Assembly: GCF_035784015.1 (NCBI RefSeq)
Contig: NZ_JALKOW010000003.1
Origin: Comamonas sp009360615
GTDB taxonomy: Bacteria; Pseudomonadota; Gammaproteobacteria; Burkholderiales; Burkholderiaceae_C
Reading direction: 5' to 3' (one strand)
DNA length: 64,000 nt
Below, piece by piece: positions 19,961-28,594 of the stretch. Position 1 is the first letter of the stretch. Each line of letters starts with the position of its first letter. Under the pieces are notes generated by a model. That model searched no databases, was not told the origin of the DNA, and saw only the letters and a list, made by a program, of their open reading frames with translations. A program made the position numbers and the translations under genes.

Positions 19961-20314
19961 ATGGCATTCAACACTACTGCTTCCGGCCTGCAATACGAAG
20001 ACACCGTCGTCGGCGAGGGCGCCGAAGCCAAGGCCGGTCAGAACGTGACCGTGCACTACACCGGCTGGCTCTACAACAACGGCGTCCAAGGCGCCAAGTT
20101 CGACTCCAGCAAGGACCGCAACGATCCTTTCGTCTTCCCCCTGGGCTCCGGCATGGTCATCAAGGGCTGGGATGAAGGCGTGCAAGGCATGAAGGTCGGC
20201 GGTCAGCGCACGTTGCTGATCCCCGCCGCCCTGGGCTATGGCGCACGTGGCGCCGGCGGCGTGATCCCCCCCAACGCCACGCTGAAGTTCGATGTGGAAT
20301 TGCTGGCGGTCTGA
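19961..20314 (+). CDS. FKBP-type peptidyl-prolyl cis-trans isomerase
   Basis: This single-domain FKBP of 117 residues has no signal peptide and would catalyse proline isomerisation in the cytoplasm. The FKBP fold is complete: VTVHYTGWLYNN, KFDSSKDRNDPFVFPLGSGMVI (split by the family), GWDEGVQGMKVGGQRTLLIP, and the C-terminal IPPNATLKFDVELL. AAGGA precedes the ATG. It ends at a strong bidirectional terminator. Confidence 0.94.
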   Translation: MAFNTTASGLQYEDTVVGEGAEAKAGQNVTVHYTGWLYNNGVQGAKFDSSKDRNDPFVFPLGSGMVIKGWDEGVQGMKVGGQRTLLIPAALGYGARGAGGVIPPNATLKFDVELLAV

Positions 20315-20334
20315 GCCCCAGGCTCCGTCCACTA

Positions 20335-20362
20335 AAAAAGCGGCCCTGCGAGGCCGCTTTTT
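20335..20362. terminator. Bidirectional intrinsic terminator
   Basis: An 11-bp stem AAAAAGCGGCC/GGCCGCTTTTT with a 6-base loop lies between the convergent FKBP gene and the hypothetical gene at 20390. A and T tracts flank it, so it can act on both strands. Confidence 0.9.
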
Positions 20363-20389
20363 CTTTGGGAAATGCCCTGCATCGGCAGC

Positions 20390-20866
20390 CTACGCATCGG
20401 CCTCGAACAGCGCTCTGTGCAGCGGCATATAGGCTTTTTCACCCGCCGCATCGCGTATGCGCGGCGCCAGCTCCACCAGCTGTTCATAGCCCATGGCGGC
20501 CTCCACGGCCAGATTCAGCCTGAAGCCCTTGAGCCCCAATGCACCCGTGATGGACACGGCCATGGGGTAGGCCTTCTGGTAGCGCTTCTGGCCGACGTCT
20601 AGCCCGAGCTCGGCAGGGGCCAGAGAGGGGGAGCCGCTCTTCGAGGCCGACGCTGCGGCGGAAGACTCCCTCGTGGCCAGCCAGCCTCTGTCGACCAGGG
20701 CCAGAATATCGTCCTTGACCACCCCCAGTGCCGAGGTTGCCTCCAGCACCTGCACCAGGCTGCGATGGCCGTCAAACAGCAAAAAGGCCGAACGCAGCCG
20801 CTGGCTCAGATCGGCATGACGTTCCTTGAAAGCCTGCTGGCCTTCGGGTGTTTTGACTAGGTTCAT
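20390..20866 (-). CDS. Conserved hypothetical protein
   Basis: A 158-residue protein from the ATG of MNLVKTPEGQQAFKERHADL. The first 75 residues (LSQRLRSAFLLFDGHRSLVQVLE, ALGVVKDDILALVDRGWL) look like a winged-helix-type module, as seen in related betaproteobacterial hypothetical proteins. A serine/alanine-rich linker follows, then a C-terminal helical part beginning KRYQKAYPMAVSITGALGLKG. There is no signal peptide or membrane segment. I do not recognise a function. Coding is supported by codon use, the adjacent terminator and absence of a competing frame. Confidence 0.65.
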   Translation of the reverse strand: MNLVKTPEGQQAFKERHADLSQRLRSAFLLFDGHRSLVQVLEATSALGVVKDDILALVDRGWLATRESSAAASASKSGSPSLAPAELGLDVGQKRYQKAYPMAVSITGALGLKGFRLNLAVEAAMGYEQLVELAPRIRDAAGEKAYMPLHRALFEADA

Positions 20867-21033
20867 CGGCCCCGCCCCTGTGTACATTGAGTTGCTTTTA
20901 GTCCTGCAGAGTGTCAGCTGTGACAGTCGCTGAAAAGCGGGTTTTCCTGCAAATCGGAGCAGGCCGGATCACGGTGAGCGTTCGCGGGAGGAGGTCCGAG
21001 GCGCTACCGGCAAGGGCAGCGACGGCACCCCCC

Positions 21034-23130
21034 TCAGTGTCTTCTGGGAACGCTTGCCCGCCGCTGCTCCCACCAGCTGACCAGCAAGGTGGTGACCAGG
21101 CCTGCCGGCACGCCAAACACGCCGGCGGAGATGGGCTGAATACCCCACCAGAGTGCCTCGCCACGCAGCACCGGGGGCAATGCCCCCTGCAGTCCCGGCA
21201 CGTGAGAGACCATGTAGTACACCGTCACGGCCAGGCCCAGCAACATGCCGGCCACCGCACCACGGCGCGTGGTCCCGCGCCAGAAGATGCCCAGCACCAT
21301 GGCCGGCACAAATGCCGAACCGGCCAGCGAGAACGAGGCAGAAACCATGGGAAGAATGTCGGAAGAGCGCCTCGCAGCCACAAAGGCCGCCGACAGTGCC
21401 ACCAGCAGCAATGCAAACTTGGAGAGGATCACACGCTGCTCGGGTGAGACGCGCCGCTTGCGCATATCCACACGCTGGCGCTCCTGAAAATAGAGATCGC
21501 GCACCAGGGCATTGCTGATCGTCAGCAGCAGGCCATCGGCGGTGGACAGTGCCGCCGCCAACCCCCCTGCGGCCACCAGTCCCGACAGCACATAAGGCAT
21601 GCCGCCCAGCTCCGGCGTGGCCAGCATGATGAGGTCGGCCCCCATGCGGATTTCGCCAAACTGCAAAATGCCGTCGCCATTGATGTCTTCGACGTCCAGC
21701 AATGAGCTATCGACTCTGGACCACTGCGCGATCCAGTTGGGCAAGGCATCGAAATGCGTGCCCACCAGATTGCTCATGACCTCGTACTTGACCAGCACGG
21801 CCAGGGCTGGCGCGCCAAGATACAGCAGCCCGATGAAGAACAGCGACCAGGCCACCGAGGTCCGTGCGGCAGACACCGAGGGAACGGTGAAGTAGCGTGT
21901 GAGCAGGTGGGGCAGCCCGGCCGTGCCGACCATCAGGCAGAACATCAGTGCCAGAAAATTGCGTCGGCTTTCCTCGTAGGCCTTGCGCTCTGCCGGGGAC
22001 CCCTGAGGATCCCCCGCGAAAGGCTGGCTTTGCAGCGGCATGCCCCCCAGCGGCTTGGCCCGCTCGTAGGCCTCGTGCAGCTCGCGGCTCCAGAGTTCGC
22101 GCGCCGCCGCCTCGTCCTTGGGCATGGCGGCAAGTTCCCGACTGGCGGCCATGATGGCACCGATATTGCCGCTGCTGGTGCGCAGCTCGCGGATATGCTC
22201 GCTCAGTGCCTGGCGCTCTGCCGCCAGCACATGGGGCACATCGCGCAGCTTGGCCTGCAGCACCTGGGCACGCGTGCGGTAGGCCTCCAGCACAGACTGC
22301 TCGGCCTCGGAGGACAGCAGTTGCTGCTCCATGGCACCGATCTTGCCCAGTTGCTGGCTGTAGGCCAGCTGCGCCCAGGGGTTGCCCAGCTGTTTGTAGG
22401 CCAGCCAGGACACCGGCAGCATGAAGGCCAGCAGGATGACCACATATTGCGCCACCTGGGTCCAGGTGATGGCCCGCATGCCGCCCAGGAAGGAGCACAA
22501 CAACACGCCGCCCAGGCCCAGCATGATGCCGATCTCGAACTGCACCCCCGTCAGGCGCGCGGCAATCAGGCCCACGCCATAGATCTGCGCCACCACATAG
22601 GTGAAGGAACAGGTAATGGCTGCCAGCGCCGCAATGATGCGCGGCCAGCGTCCGCCATAGCGCGCCTGGAAGAAATCCGGCACGGTATAGAGGTTCATGG
22701 CCCGCAGATAGGGGGCAATCAGCATGCCGACCAGGCAAAAGCCGCCGGTCCACCCCAGGACATAGGCCAGCCCGCCAGGCTGGCTGCCGGTTCCCGAAAA
22801 GCCCTGGAGATACAGTGCCCCGGAGAGGCTGATGAACGAGGCTGCACTCATCCAGTCCGCAGCAGCCGCCATGCCGTTGTAGAACGGCGGGATGCGCCGG
22901 CCGGCGACGAAATATTCCTCGGCATCACTGGTGCGCGAATACACACCGATGGCCGCGTACACCATCACCGTGGAGAACAGGAAGATAGGCCCGATCCAGT
23001 GTCGCGACAGTCCGCGCTCCTCGGCCCAGAGCATGGTCAGCAGAAAGCCCGCCGTTCCCAGCACATAGAGAAACAGAATGCGATGCAGCCGCCAATGATA
23101 GGCGCGACTCAGAACGGGCCGCTCAGGCAT
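21034..23130 (-). CDS. Na+:solute symporter, large subunit (VC_2705-type SSS family)
   Basis: A 698-residue inner-membrane sodium-coupled uptake protein. SSS-family features include the N-terminal EEYFVAGRRIPPFYNGMA, DWMSAASFISLSGALYL, and GLAAALSTADGLLLTISNAL. An insertion of about 140 residues (roughly 248-388), largely helical and charged, interrupts the usual topology. Residues 482-493 form a canonical EF-hand loop (DINGDGILQFGE). The substrate is probably a short carboxylate such as acetate or lactate, by analogy with the family. Its ATG overlaps the end of the DUF4212 gene by 8 bases, so the two are translationally coupled. Confidence 0.9.
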   Translation of the reverse strand: MPERPVLSRAYHWRLHRILFLYVLGTAGFLLTMLWAEERGLSRHWIGPIFLFSTVMVYAAIGVYSRTSDAEEYFVAGRRIPPFYNGMAAAADWMSAASFISLSGALYLQGFSGTGSQPGGLAYVLGWTGGFCLVGMLIAPYLRAMNLYTVPDFFQARYGGRWPRIIAALAAITCSFTYVVAQIYGVGLIAARLTGVQFEIGIMLGLGGVLLCSFLGGMRAITWTQVAQYVVILLAFMLPVSWLAYKQLGNPWAQLAYSQQLGKIGAMEQQLLSSEAEQSVLEAYRTRAQVLQAKLRDVPHVLAAERQALSEHIRELRTSSGNIGAIMAASRELAAMPKDEAAARELWSRELHEAYERAKPLGGMPLQSQPFAGDPQGSPAERKAYEESRRNFLALMFCLMVGTAGLPHLLTRYFTVPSVSAARTSVAWSLFFIGLLYLGAPALAVLVKYEVMSNLVGTHFDALPNWIAQWSRVDSSLLDVEDINGDGILQFGEIRMGADLIMLATPELGGMPYVLSGLVAAGGLAAALSTADGLLLTISNALVRDLYFQERQRVDMRKRRVSPEQRVILSKFALLLVALSAAFVAARRSSDILPMVSASFSLAGSAFVPAMVLGIFWRGTTRRGAVAGMLLGLAVTVYYMVSHVPGLQGALPPVLRGEALWWGIQPISAGVFGVPAGLVTTLLVSWWEQRRASVPRRH

Positions 23131-23494
23131 GAGGGTCGGCGGCACCGAGAGCGGCTTCGCGGGCCGCGTCACGCGCCTGTTGGCGTTCGAAATGATCCAT
23201 GGCCACACAATAGACCACGATGACCAGCAGGAACATCAGGACCGCCCCTTGGGCGGCCATCCAGTAGGCCACGGGCCAATCCGGCATCAGCGCCTGGATG
23301 TCGCGCGCAAAGTAGCAGGTGCCAAACGAAGACACCACCCAGACGCTCAGCAGCAATGCCTTGAGTCTCAGGTGGTGCGTATCGTGCAGATCCGGCGGAA
23401 AAGTGACCTCCACCGGATTGCCGCAAGCGTCGAATGCCTGTCGCTGGGCATCCGACGCAGCATCGTCATGCATAGGCGCGTGATGCGTCTGCAC
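23123..23494 (-). CDS. DUF4212 protein, sodium/substrate symporter small subunit
   Basis: A small membrane protein of up to 123 residues with two predicted transmembrane helices (LLLSVWVVSSFGTCYFA and GAVLMFLLVIVVYCVAM) separated by a short loop. DUF4212 proteins are encoded next to VC_2705-type symporters and are taken to be their small subunit. The N-terminal 35 residues are His/Asp-rich. The start is uncertain: GTG at 23494 or ATG at 23473, neither with a good ribosome-binding site. It lies only 14 bases after ppsA, suggesting one transcript. Confidence 0.85.
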   Translation of the reverse strand: MQTHHAPMHDDAASDAQRQAFDACGNPVEVTFPPDLHDTHHLRLKALLLSVWVVSSFGTCYFARDIQALMPDWPVAYWMAAQGAVLMFLLVIVVYCVAMDHFERQQARDAAREAALGAADPHA

Positions 23495-23508
23495 GGCGAT
23501 GTACAGGC

Positions 23509-25899
23509 TTATTCAGCCAGCTTCTGCCAGGTGGAGACCACGCTGTCAGGATTCAGGGAGATGGAGGAGATGCCTTCGTCGGCCAGCCACTTGGCAAAGT
23601 CGGGGTGATCCGAAGGGCCCTGGCCGCAGATGCCCACGTACTTGTTCTGATCGCGGCAGGCCTTGATGGCATGGGCCAGCAGCTTCTTGACGGCAGGGTC
23701 GCGCTCGTCGAAGTCGGCGGCCAGCAGCTCCAGCCCGGAGTCGCGGTCCAGGCCCAGGGTCAGCTGGGTCAGGTCGTTGGAGCCTACCGAGAAGCCGTCG
23801 AAGTATTCGAGGAACTCCTCAGCCAGCACGGCATTGGAGGGCACTTCGCACATCATGATCAGCTGCAGGCCGTTTTCGCCACGCTTGAGGCCGTTTTCGG
23901 CCAGCAGCTCGGTCACGCGCTTGGCCTGGCCCAGGGTGCGCACGAAGGGGATCATGATCTTGACGTTGGTCAATCCCATATCCTCACGAACGCGGCGCAG
24001 GGCTTCGCACTCCATCTTGAAGGCTTCGCCGAACTCGGCTGAGATGTAACGCGCAGCACCGCGGAAGCCCAGCATCGGGTTCTCTTCCTCGGGTTCGTAG
24101 CGGCTGCCGCCGATCAGCTTGCGGTATTCGTTGGACTTGAAGTCCGACATGCGCACGATCACGGGCTTGGGCCAGAAAGCAGCAGCAATCGTCGCCACGC
24201 CTTCGGTCACCTTGTCCACGTAGAAGGCACGGGGCGACGCATGGCCGCGGGCCACCGACTCGACCGCCTTCTTCAGATCGGCGTCGACGGCGGGGTAGTC
24301 CAGGATGGCCTTGGGGTGCACGCCGATGTTGTTGTTGATGATGAATTCGAGGCGGGCCAGGCCCACCCCCTCGTTGGGCAGCTGGGCAAAGTCGAAAGCC
24401 AGCTGGGGATTGCCCACGTTCATCATGATCTTGGTGGGGATGCTGGGCATCTCGCCACGCTTGACCTCGGTCACTTCGGTTTCCAGCAGGCCGTCATAGA
24501 TCTTGCCGGTATCGCCTTCGGCGCAGGACACGGTCACCAGGGTTTCGGCCTTGAGCAGGTCGGTCGCGTTGCCGCATCCCACGACGGCGGGGATGCCCAG
24601 TTCACGCGCAATGATGGCCGCGTGGCAGGTACGGCCACCACGGTTGGTGACGATGGCCGAAGCCTTCTTCATGACAGGCTCCCAGTTGGGGTCGGTCATG
24701 TCGGTCACCAGCACATCGCCGGCCTGGACCTGATCCATCTGCGAGATGTCGGACACCAGGCGCACGGGGCCGGTACCGATCTTCTGGCCGATGGCGCGGC
24801 CTTCGGCCAGCACGGTGCCCGTGCCCTTGAGCTTGTAGCGCAGCTCGGCCTGGCCCTTGGCCTGGCTCTTCACGGTTTCGGGGCGCGCCTGCAGGATGTA
24901 GAGCTGGCCGTCGGTGCCATCCTTGCCCCACTCGATGTCCATGGGGCGGCCGTAATGCTGCTCGATCACCAGGGCGTAATGCGCCAGCTGCTGCACTTCA
25001 TCGTCGGTCAGCGAATAGCGGTTGCGCAGCTCGTGCGCCACATCCACGGTCTTGACCAGCTTGCCGTCGGCTGCCTTTTCCTCGGGCGTGGCAAAGATCA
25101 TCTGGATCAGCTTGGAGCCCAGGTTGCGGCGGATCAGCGCCTTGTTGCCCGCCTTGAGCATGGGCTTGTGGACATAGAACTCGTCGGGGTTCACGGCCCC
25201 CTGCACCACGGTCTCGCCCAGGCCGTAGCTGGAGGTGATGAAGACCACTTCCTCGAAGCCGGATTCGGTGTCGATGGTGAACATCACACCGGCAGCGCCC
25301 TTGTCCGAGCGCACCATGCGCTGCACGCCGGCGGACAGAGCCACCACATCGTGCTCGAAGCCCTTGTGGACGCGGTAGGAGATGGCACGGTCGTTGTACA
25401 GCGACGCGAACACTTCCTTCATCTTGTGCAGAACGTCTTCGATGCCCACCACGTTCAGGAAGGTTTCCTGCTGGCCGGCAAACGATGCATCGGGCAGGTC
25501 TTCTGCCGTGGCGGAAGAGCGCACGGCAAACGATGCCTCGGCATTGCCGCCTTGCAGACGGGCGAACTCCTCGCGGATGGCCTGTTCCAGATCGGCCGGG
25601 AAAGGCTGGTTTTCCACCATGGCGCGAATTTCCGCACCCACCGCAGCCAGAGCACGGACATCATCCACATCCAGGGCCGCCAGCTTGGCAGAGATCTTGT
25701 CGGCCAGGCCTCCAAAGGCCAGGAACTCCCGGAACGCATGGGCCGTGGTGGCAAAGCCGGTCGGCACGCGCACGCCCTGGGGCAGCTGCGAGATCATTTC
25801 GCCGAGCGAGGCGTTCTTGCCGCCTACGGACTCGACATCAGACATTCTCAGTTTTTCAAACGGAACGACCAGCGCGGTCGCTTCGAACAGTTGAGACAT
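23509..25899 (-). CDS. ppsA: Phosphoenolpyruvate synthase
   Basis: PpsA converts pyruvate and ATP to phosphoenolpyruvate, AMP and phosphate and is the entry to gluconeogenesis from C3 acids. The 796-residue protein has the ATP-grasp N-terminal domain (VGGKNASLGEMI, FAVRSSATAEDLPDASFAGQQ), the phosphohistidine domain GGRTCHAAIIARELG with catalytic His426, and the C-terminal TIM barrel with GSNDLTQLTLGLDRDS and CGQGPSDHPDFA. GGAG precedes the ATG. It diverges from ppsR, the bifunctional regulator of this enzyme, and leads into a carboxylate symporter. Confidence 0.97.
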   Translation of the reverse strand: MSQLFEATALVVPFEKLRMSDVESVGGKNASLGEMISQLPQGVRVPTGFATTAHAFREFLAFGGLADKISAKLAALDVDDVRALAAVGAEIRAMVENQPFPADLEQAIREEFARLQGGNAEASFAVRSSATAEDLPDASFAGQQETFLNVVGIEDVLHKMKEVFASLYNDRAISYRVHKGFEHDVVALSAGVQRMVRSDKGAAGVMFTIDTESGFEEVVFITSSYGLGETVVQGAVNPDEFYVHKPMLKAGNKALIRRNLGSKLIQMIFATPEEKAADGKLVKTVDVAHELRNRYSLTDDEVQQLAHYALVIEQHYGRPMDIEWGKDGTDGQLYILQARPETVKSQAKGQAELRYKLKGTGTVLAEGRAIGQKIGTGPVRLVSDISQMDQVQAGDVLVTDMTDPNWEPVMKKASAIVTNRGGRTCHAAIIARELGIPAVVGCGNATDLLKAETLVTVSCAEGDTGKIYDGLLETEVTEVKRGEMPSIPTKIMMNVGNPQLAFDFAQLPNEGVGLARLEFIINNNIGVHPKAILDYPAVDADLKKAVESVARGHASPRAFYVDKVTEGVATIAAAFWPKPVIVRMSDFKSNEYRKLIGGSRYEPEEENPMLGFRGAARYISAEFGEAFKMECEALRRVREDMGLTNVKIMIPFVRTLGQAKRVTELLAENGLKRGENGLQLIMMCEVPSNAVLAEEFLEYFDGFSVGSNDLTQLTLGLDRDSGLELLAADFDERDPAVKKLLAHAIKACRDQNKYVGICGQGPSDHPDFAKWLADEGISSISLNPDSVVSTWQKLAE

Positions 25900-26149
25900 G
25901 GGGAGCTCCAAAGTTAAAAACCGGTACGCAGGCGGCGCTGGGCTGAATGGCCAGGGCACGCGAACCCATGCTGCAGGAGTGCAGTGCTTTGCTGTTCTGG
26001 ATGTTGACCGTCAACGAGCATGGGCTTGAATTTGGGAATAATGGGCGACATTGTAGGCCGAGCCGGCACGCCCCGCGTGGCTCAAACCAGATTCAGAGTC
26101 CGGGACATGGCATTGCCTGCACAAGTCCCACCGAATAACAGCGCGCACC

Positions 26150-26971
26150 ATGCATACCCATACGATTTTTGTCATTTCCGACGGCACAGGCATCACGGCA
26201 GAGACTTTTGGCACGGCCATCATGGCCCAGTTCGAGAGCAAGCCGCGCATCATTCGCGTGCCCTTTGTGGACTCCATGGACAAGGTGCACCAGGCCGTGC
26301 GCCAGATCAACCATGTGGCCGAGGTGGAGAAGCGCAAGCCCATCATCTTCACCACGCTGGTGAGCCAGGAAATGCTGGAATTCCTCGAAGCCAACTGCAA
26401 GGGCAAGCTGTTCGACATGTTCGGCACCTTTGTCCGTCCTCTGGAAGTGGAACTGGGCCAGAAGTCGCTGCACCGAGTGGGCCGCTTCGCAGACATCAGC
26501 GAGAGCAAGGAATATCTGGAGCGCATGGAAGCCATCAACTACACGCTGGCCCATGATGACGGTCAGACCAACACCGATCTGACGGGGGCCGACGTGATCC
26601 TCGTGGGCGTGAGCCGCTCGGGCAAGACGCCCACCAGCCTGTATCTGGCCATGCAGTTCGGCCTCAAGGTCGCCAACTACCCGCTGATCCCCGAAGATTT
26701 CGACCGCAAGCAGCTGCCGCCTGCGCTGGCTCCCTTCCGCGCCAAGCTGTTCGGCCTGACGATCGACCCGGCCCGCCTTTCCGCCATCCGCAGCGAGCGC
26801 CGCCCGGACTCCAAGTACGCCAGCCTGCAGAACTGCCGCTACGAGGTGGCCGAGGCCGAGGCCATGATGCGCAGAAGCGGGATCGAGTGGCTGTCCAGCA
26901 CCACCAAGTCGATCGAAGAGATTGCCACCACCATCCTGCAGGAGGTGCTGCCGCAGCATCTGGGACATTAG
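26150..26971 (+). CDS. ppsR: PEP synthetase regulatory protein (bifunctional kinase/pyrophosphorylase)
   Basis: This DUF299 protein inactivates PEP synthase by ADP-dependent phosphorylation of a threonine and reactivates it by phosphate-dependent removal. The 273-residue sequence starts FVISDGTGITAETFG and carries the P-loop GVSRSGKT at residues 153-160. Divergent placement next to ppsA, across a 250-base promoter region, supports the assignment. Confidence 0.96.
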   Translation: MHTHTIFVISDGTGITAETFGTAIMAQFESKPRIIRVPFVDSMDKVHQAVRQINHVAEVEKRKPIIFTTLVSQEMLEFLEANCKGKLFDMFGTFVRPLEVELGQKSLHRVGRFADISESKEYLERMEAINYTLAHDDGQTNTDLTGADVILVGVSRSGKTPTSLYLAMQFGLKVANYPLIPEDFDRKQLPPALAPFRAKLFGLTIDPARLSAIRSERRPDSKYASLQNCRYEVAEAEAMMRRSGIEWLSSTTKSIEEIATTILQEVLPQHLGH

Positions 26972-27046
26972 GCCTCCCCCTGAGCGGCTTCGCCGCTTCC
27001 CCAAGGGGACGCAGCCCTCGCTGCGAGGCGGCTCTTGCTCGGCCGC
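26972..27046. repeat. Dispersed intergenic repeat, copy 2
   Basis: The segment begins CCTCCCCCTGAGCGGC immediately after the ppsR stop. It has the small dyad GCGGCTTCGCCGC and the conserved tail CCTCGCTGCGAGGCGGC followed by CTTGCTCGGCCG. It matches the layout of the element at 8990-9077. Confidence 0.65.
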
Positions 27047-27123
27047 CCTTACTTAGCCCGCGCCTTTAGCCCGCGCCTGCGTCAAGAATTACGGGTAATG
27101 CAGGTGCCACGCAGTGTCCTCGC

Positions 27124-28053
27124 TCAACGCAGGACGGGCTGCTGCGGCAGCACCTGCAGCAGATAGTCCACCAGTGCACGGACCTTGACCGGTACATACT
27201 GGCGATCCTTGAAGCACGCGAAGAAGTCCAGCGGAGCATCCTCGAACTGCAGCTGGCCCTTGCGCGCGGGCTTGAGTGTCAGCGGCACCAGCCGCCCTCT
27301 GCGCAGCTCCTCATGGACGATGAAGCTGCCGGCCCAGGCAATGCCGCCGCCCGCCGCGGCAAACTCGACCAGGGCATCGATGTCGCTGCCGATGGCCGCA
27401 ATCTTCTGCGGCGGATCGGTGCGCTGGCCATCGCGCAGAAAAGGCCAGCGCATGAGCCGGCCGTCGCGCTCTCGCCGGTACAGCAAGCAGGCATGCTCGA
27501 GCAGATCCTGCGCCGTCTGCGGTCGGCCGTGCTGCTGCAGATACTGGGGCGAGGCGCAGAGAATGCGCGGCGCCGAGGCCAGCAGCCGCACCGACATGCC
27601 GGGCTCCAGCACATCGCGGTAGCGCACGCTGATGTCCACGTCTTCCTTGAGCACGTCCACATGCCGGTCCGTGATCAGCAGCTCCAGCTCCAGTCGCGGA
27701 TGCAGGGCGGCAAAAGCCGGCAGCAGCGGGGCCAGCACATGACGGCCGAAGGCGGCCATGCAGGCAATGCGCAAGCGGCCTTGCAGCTCTCCATGAATCA
27801 GCGAGAGATCGGACTGGGCTTTTTCAAGCTCGTCGAGCACCGGAGCGACGCGCGCCAGATAGCGCTCGCCGGCCTCGGTCAAGGCCATGGAGCGTGTGGT
27901 GCGCGTGATCAGGCGCGTGCCCAGCTCGCGCTCCAGCCGCGCAATGTTCTGGCTGGCGGCAGCGGGCGAAATGCCCAGCTGGCGCGCGGCCGAGGCGATG
28001 GAGCCGCCCTCCAGCGCTTTGACAAAGGTTTCTATGGCTCGCAGATTCGGCAT
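27124..28053 (-). CDS. LysR family transcriptional regulator
   Basis: A 309-residue LysR-type regulator. The N-terminal helix-turn-helix is MPNLRAIETFVKALEGGSIASAARQLGISPAAASQNIARLE in family pattern (key part GSIASAARQLGISPAA). The co-inducer domain starts near residue 90 (LQGRLRIACMAAFGRHVLAPLLP). It resembles the subgroup whose members often control a divergent or neighbouring oxidoreductase gene. The closest divergent gene is the small DUF2798 membrane protein. The target and inducer are unknown. Confidence 0.9.
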   Translation of the reverse strand: MPNLRAIETFVKALEGGSIASAARQLGISPAAASQNIARLERELGTRLITRTTRSMALTEAGERYLARVAPVLDELEKAQSDLSLIHGELQGRLRIACMAAFGRHVLAPLLPAFAALHPRLELELLITDRHVDVLKEDVDISVRYRDVLEPGMSVRLLASAPRILCASPQYLQQHGRPQTAQDLLEHACLLYRRERDGRLMRWPFLRDGQRTDPPQKIAAIGSDIDALVEFAAAGGGIAWAGSFIVHEELRRGRLVPLTLKPARKGQLQFEDAPLDFFACFKDRQYVPVKVRALVDYLLQVLPQQPVLR

Positions 28054-28242
28054 GCGTGCGAATGTATCCCCAATTGCATTCGAAAGTTCTGCTTATGAGT
28101 GCAACAAGTCCCGGACCTCTACCGCAGACCGCTTGTGGTGCTTACAGTTCAGCCCTGTTTTCCATCCATGCATTCGGCCCGAACCGCTGACAGCCCCTGC
28201 TCCCGCCGCGCCAACGCGGAATGCATTTCCGACATCATTTTC

Positions 28243-28515
28243 ATGAATTCCTCCACCAGATCTTCCCCATCCAGACTTTCGACGCTCAAGCTGCACCGGC
28301 GCTACACGCCGTTTGTCTTCGCATTTTTCATGGCCGGCATCATGGCCTTCCTGATGTGCTGCACCATCGTGGCGGCCAATACCGGCTTTGACAGCGGCTA
28401 TGTGCGGCGCGTGTTCAGCGCCTATGCGCTGGCCATGCCGGTGGCGTTCTTCTGCGTGATGATGGTGCGGCCGCTGGTGCTCAAACTGGTTGCGTTGACG
28501 GTGCATACGCATTGA
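28243..28515 (+). CDS. DUF2798 family small membrane protein
   Basis: From the ATG at 28243 the product has 90 residues and two transmembrane helices (FVFAFFMAGIMAFLMCCTIVA and ALAMPVAFFCVMMVRPLVLKL, both slightly shortened by loops), as in DUF2798 proteins. An upstream in-frame ATG at 28168 would give 115 residues, but the added part looks non-coding. No good Shine-Dalgarno precedes either. Its function is not known. It is divergent from the LysR gene and may be its target. Confidence 0.6.
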   Translation: MNSSTRSSPSRLSTLKLHRRYTPFVFAFFMAGIMAFLMCCTIVAANTGFDSGYVRRVFSAYALAMPVAFFCVMMVRPLVLKLVALTVHTH

Positions 28516-28594
28516 ACAGGCGGGGCATACGCTACTGAATATGAAGCAGCCTGAGCATGTCTGAAATCAGATTTCAATTCAATCTATTGAAATT

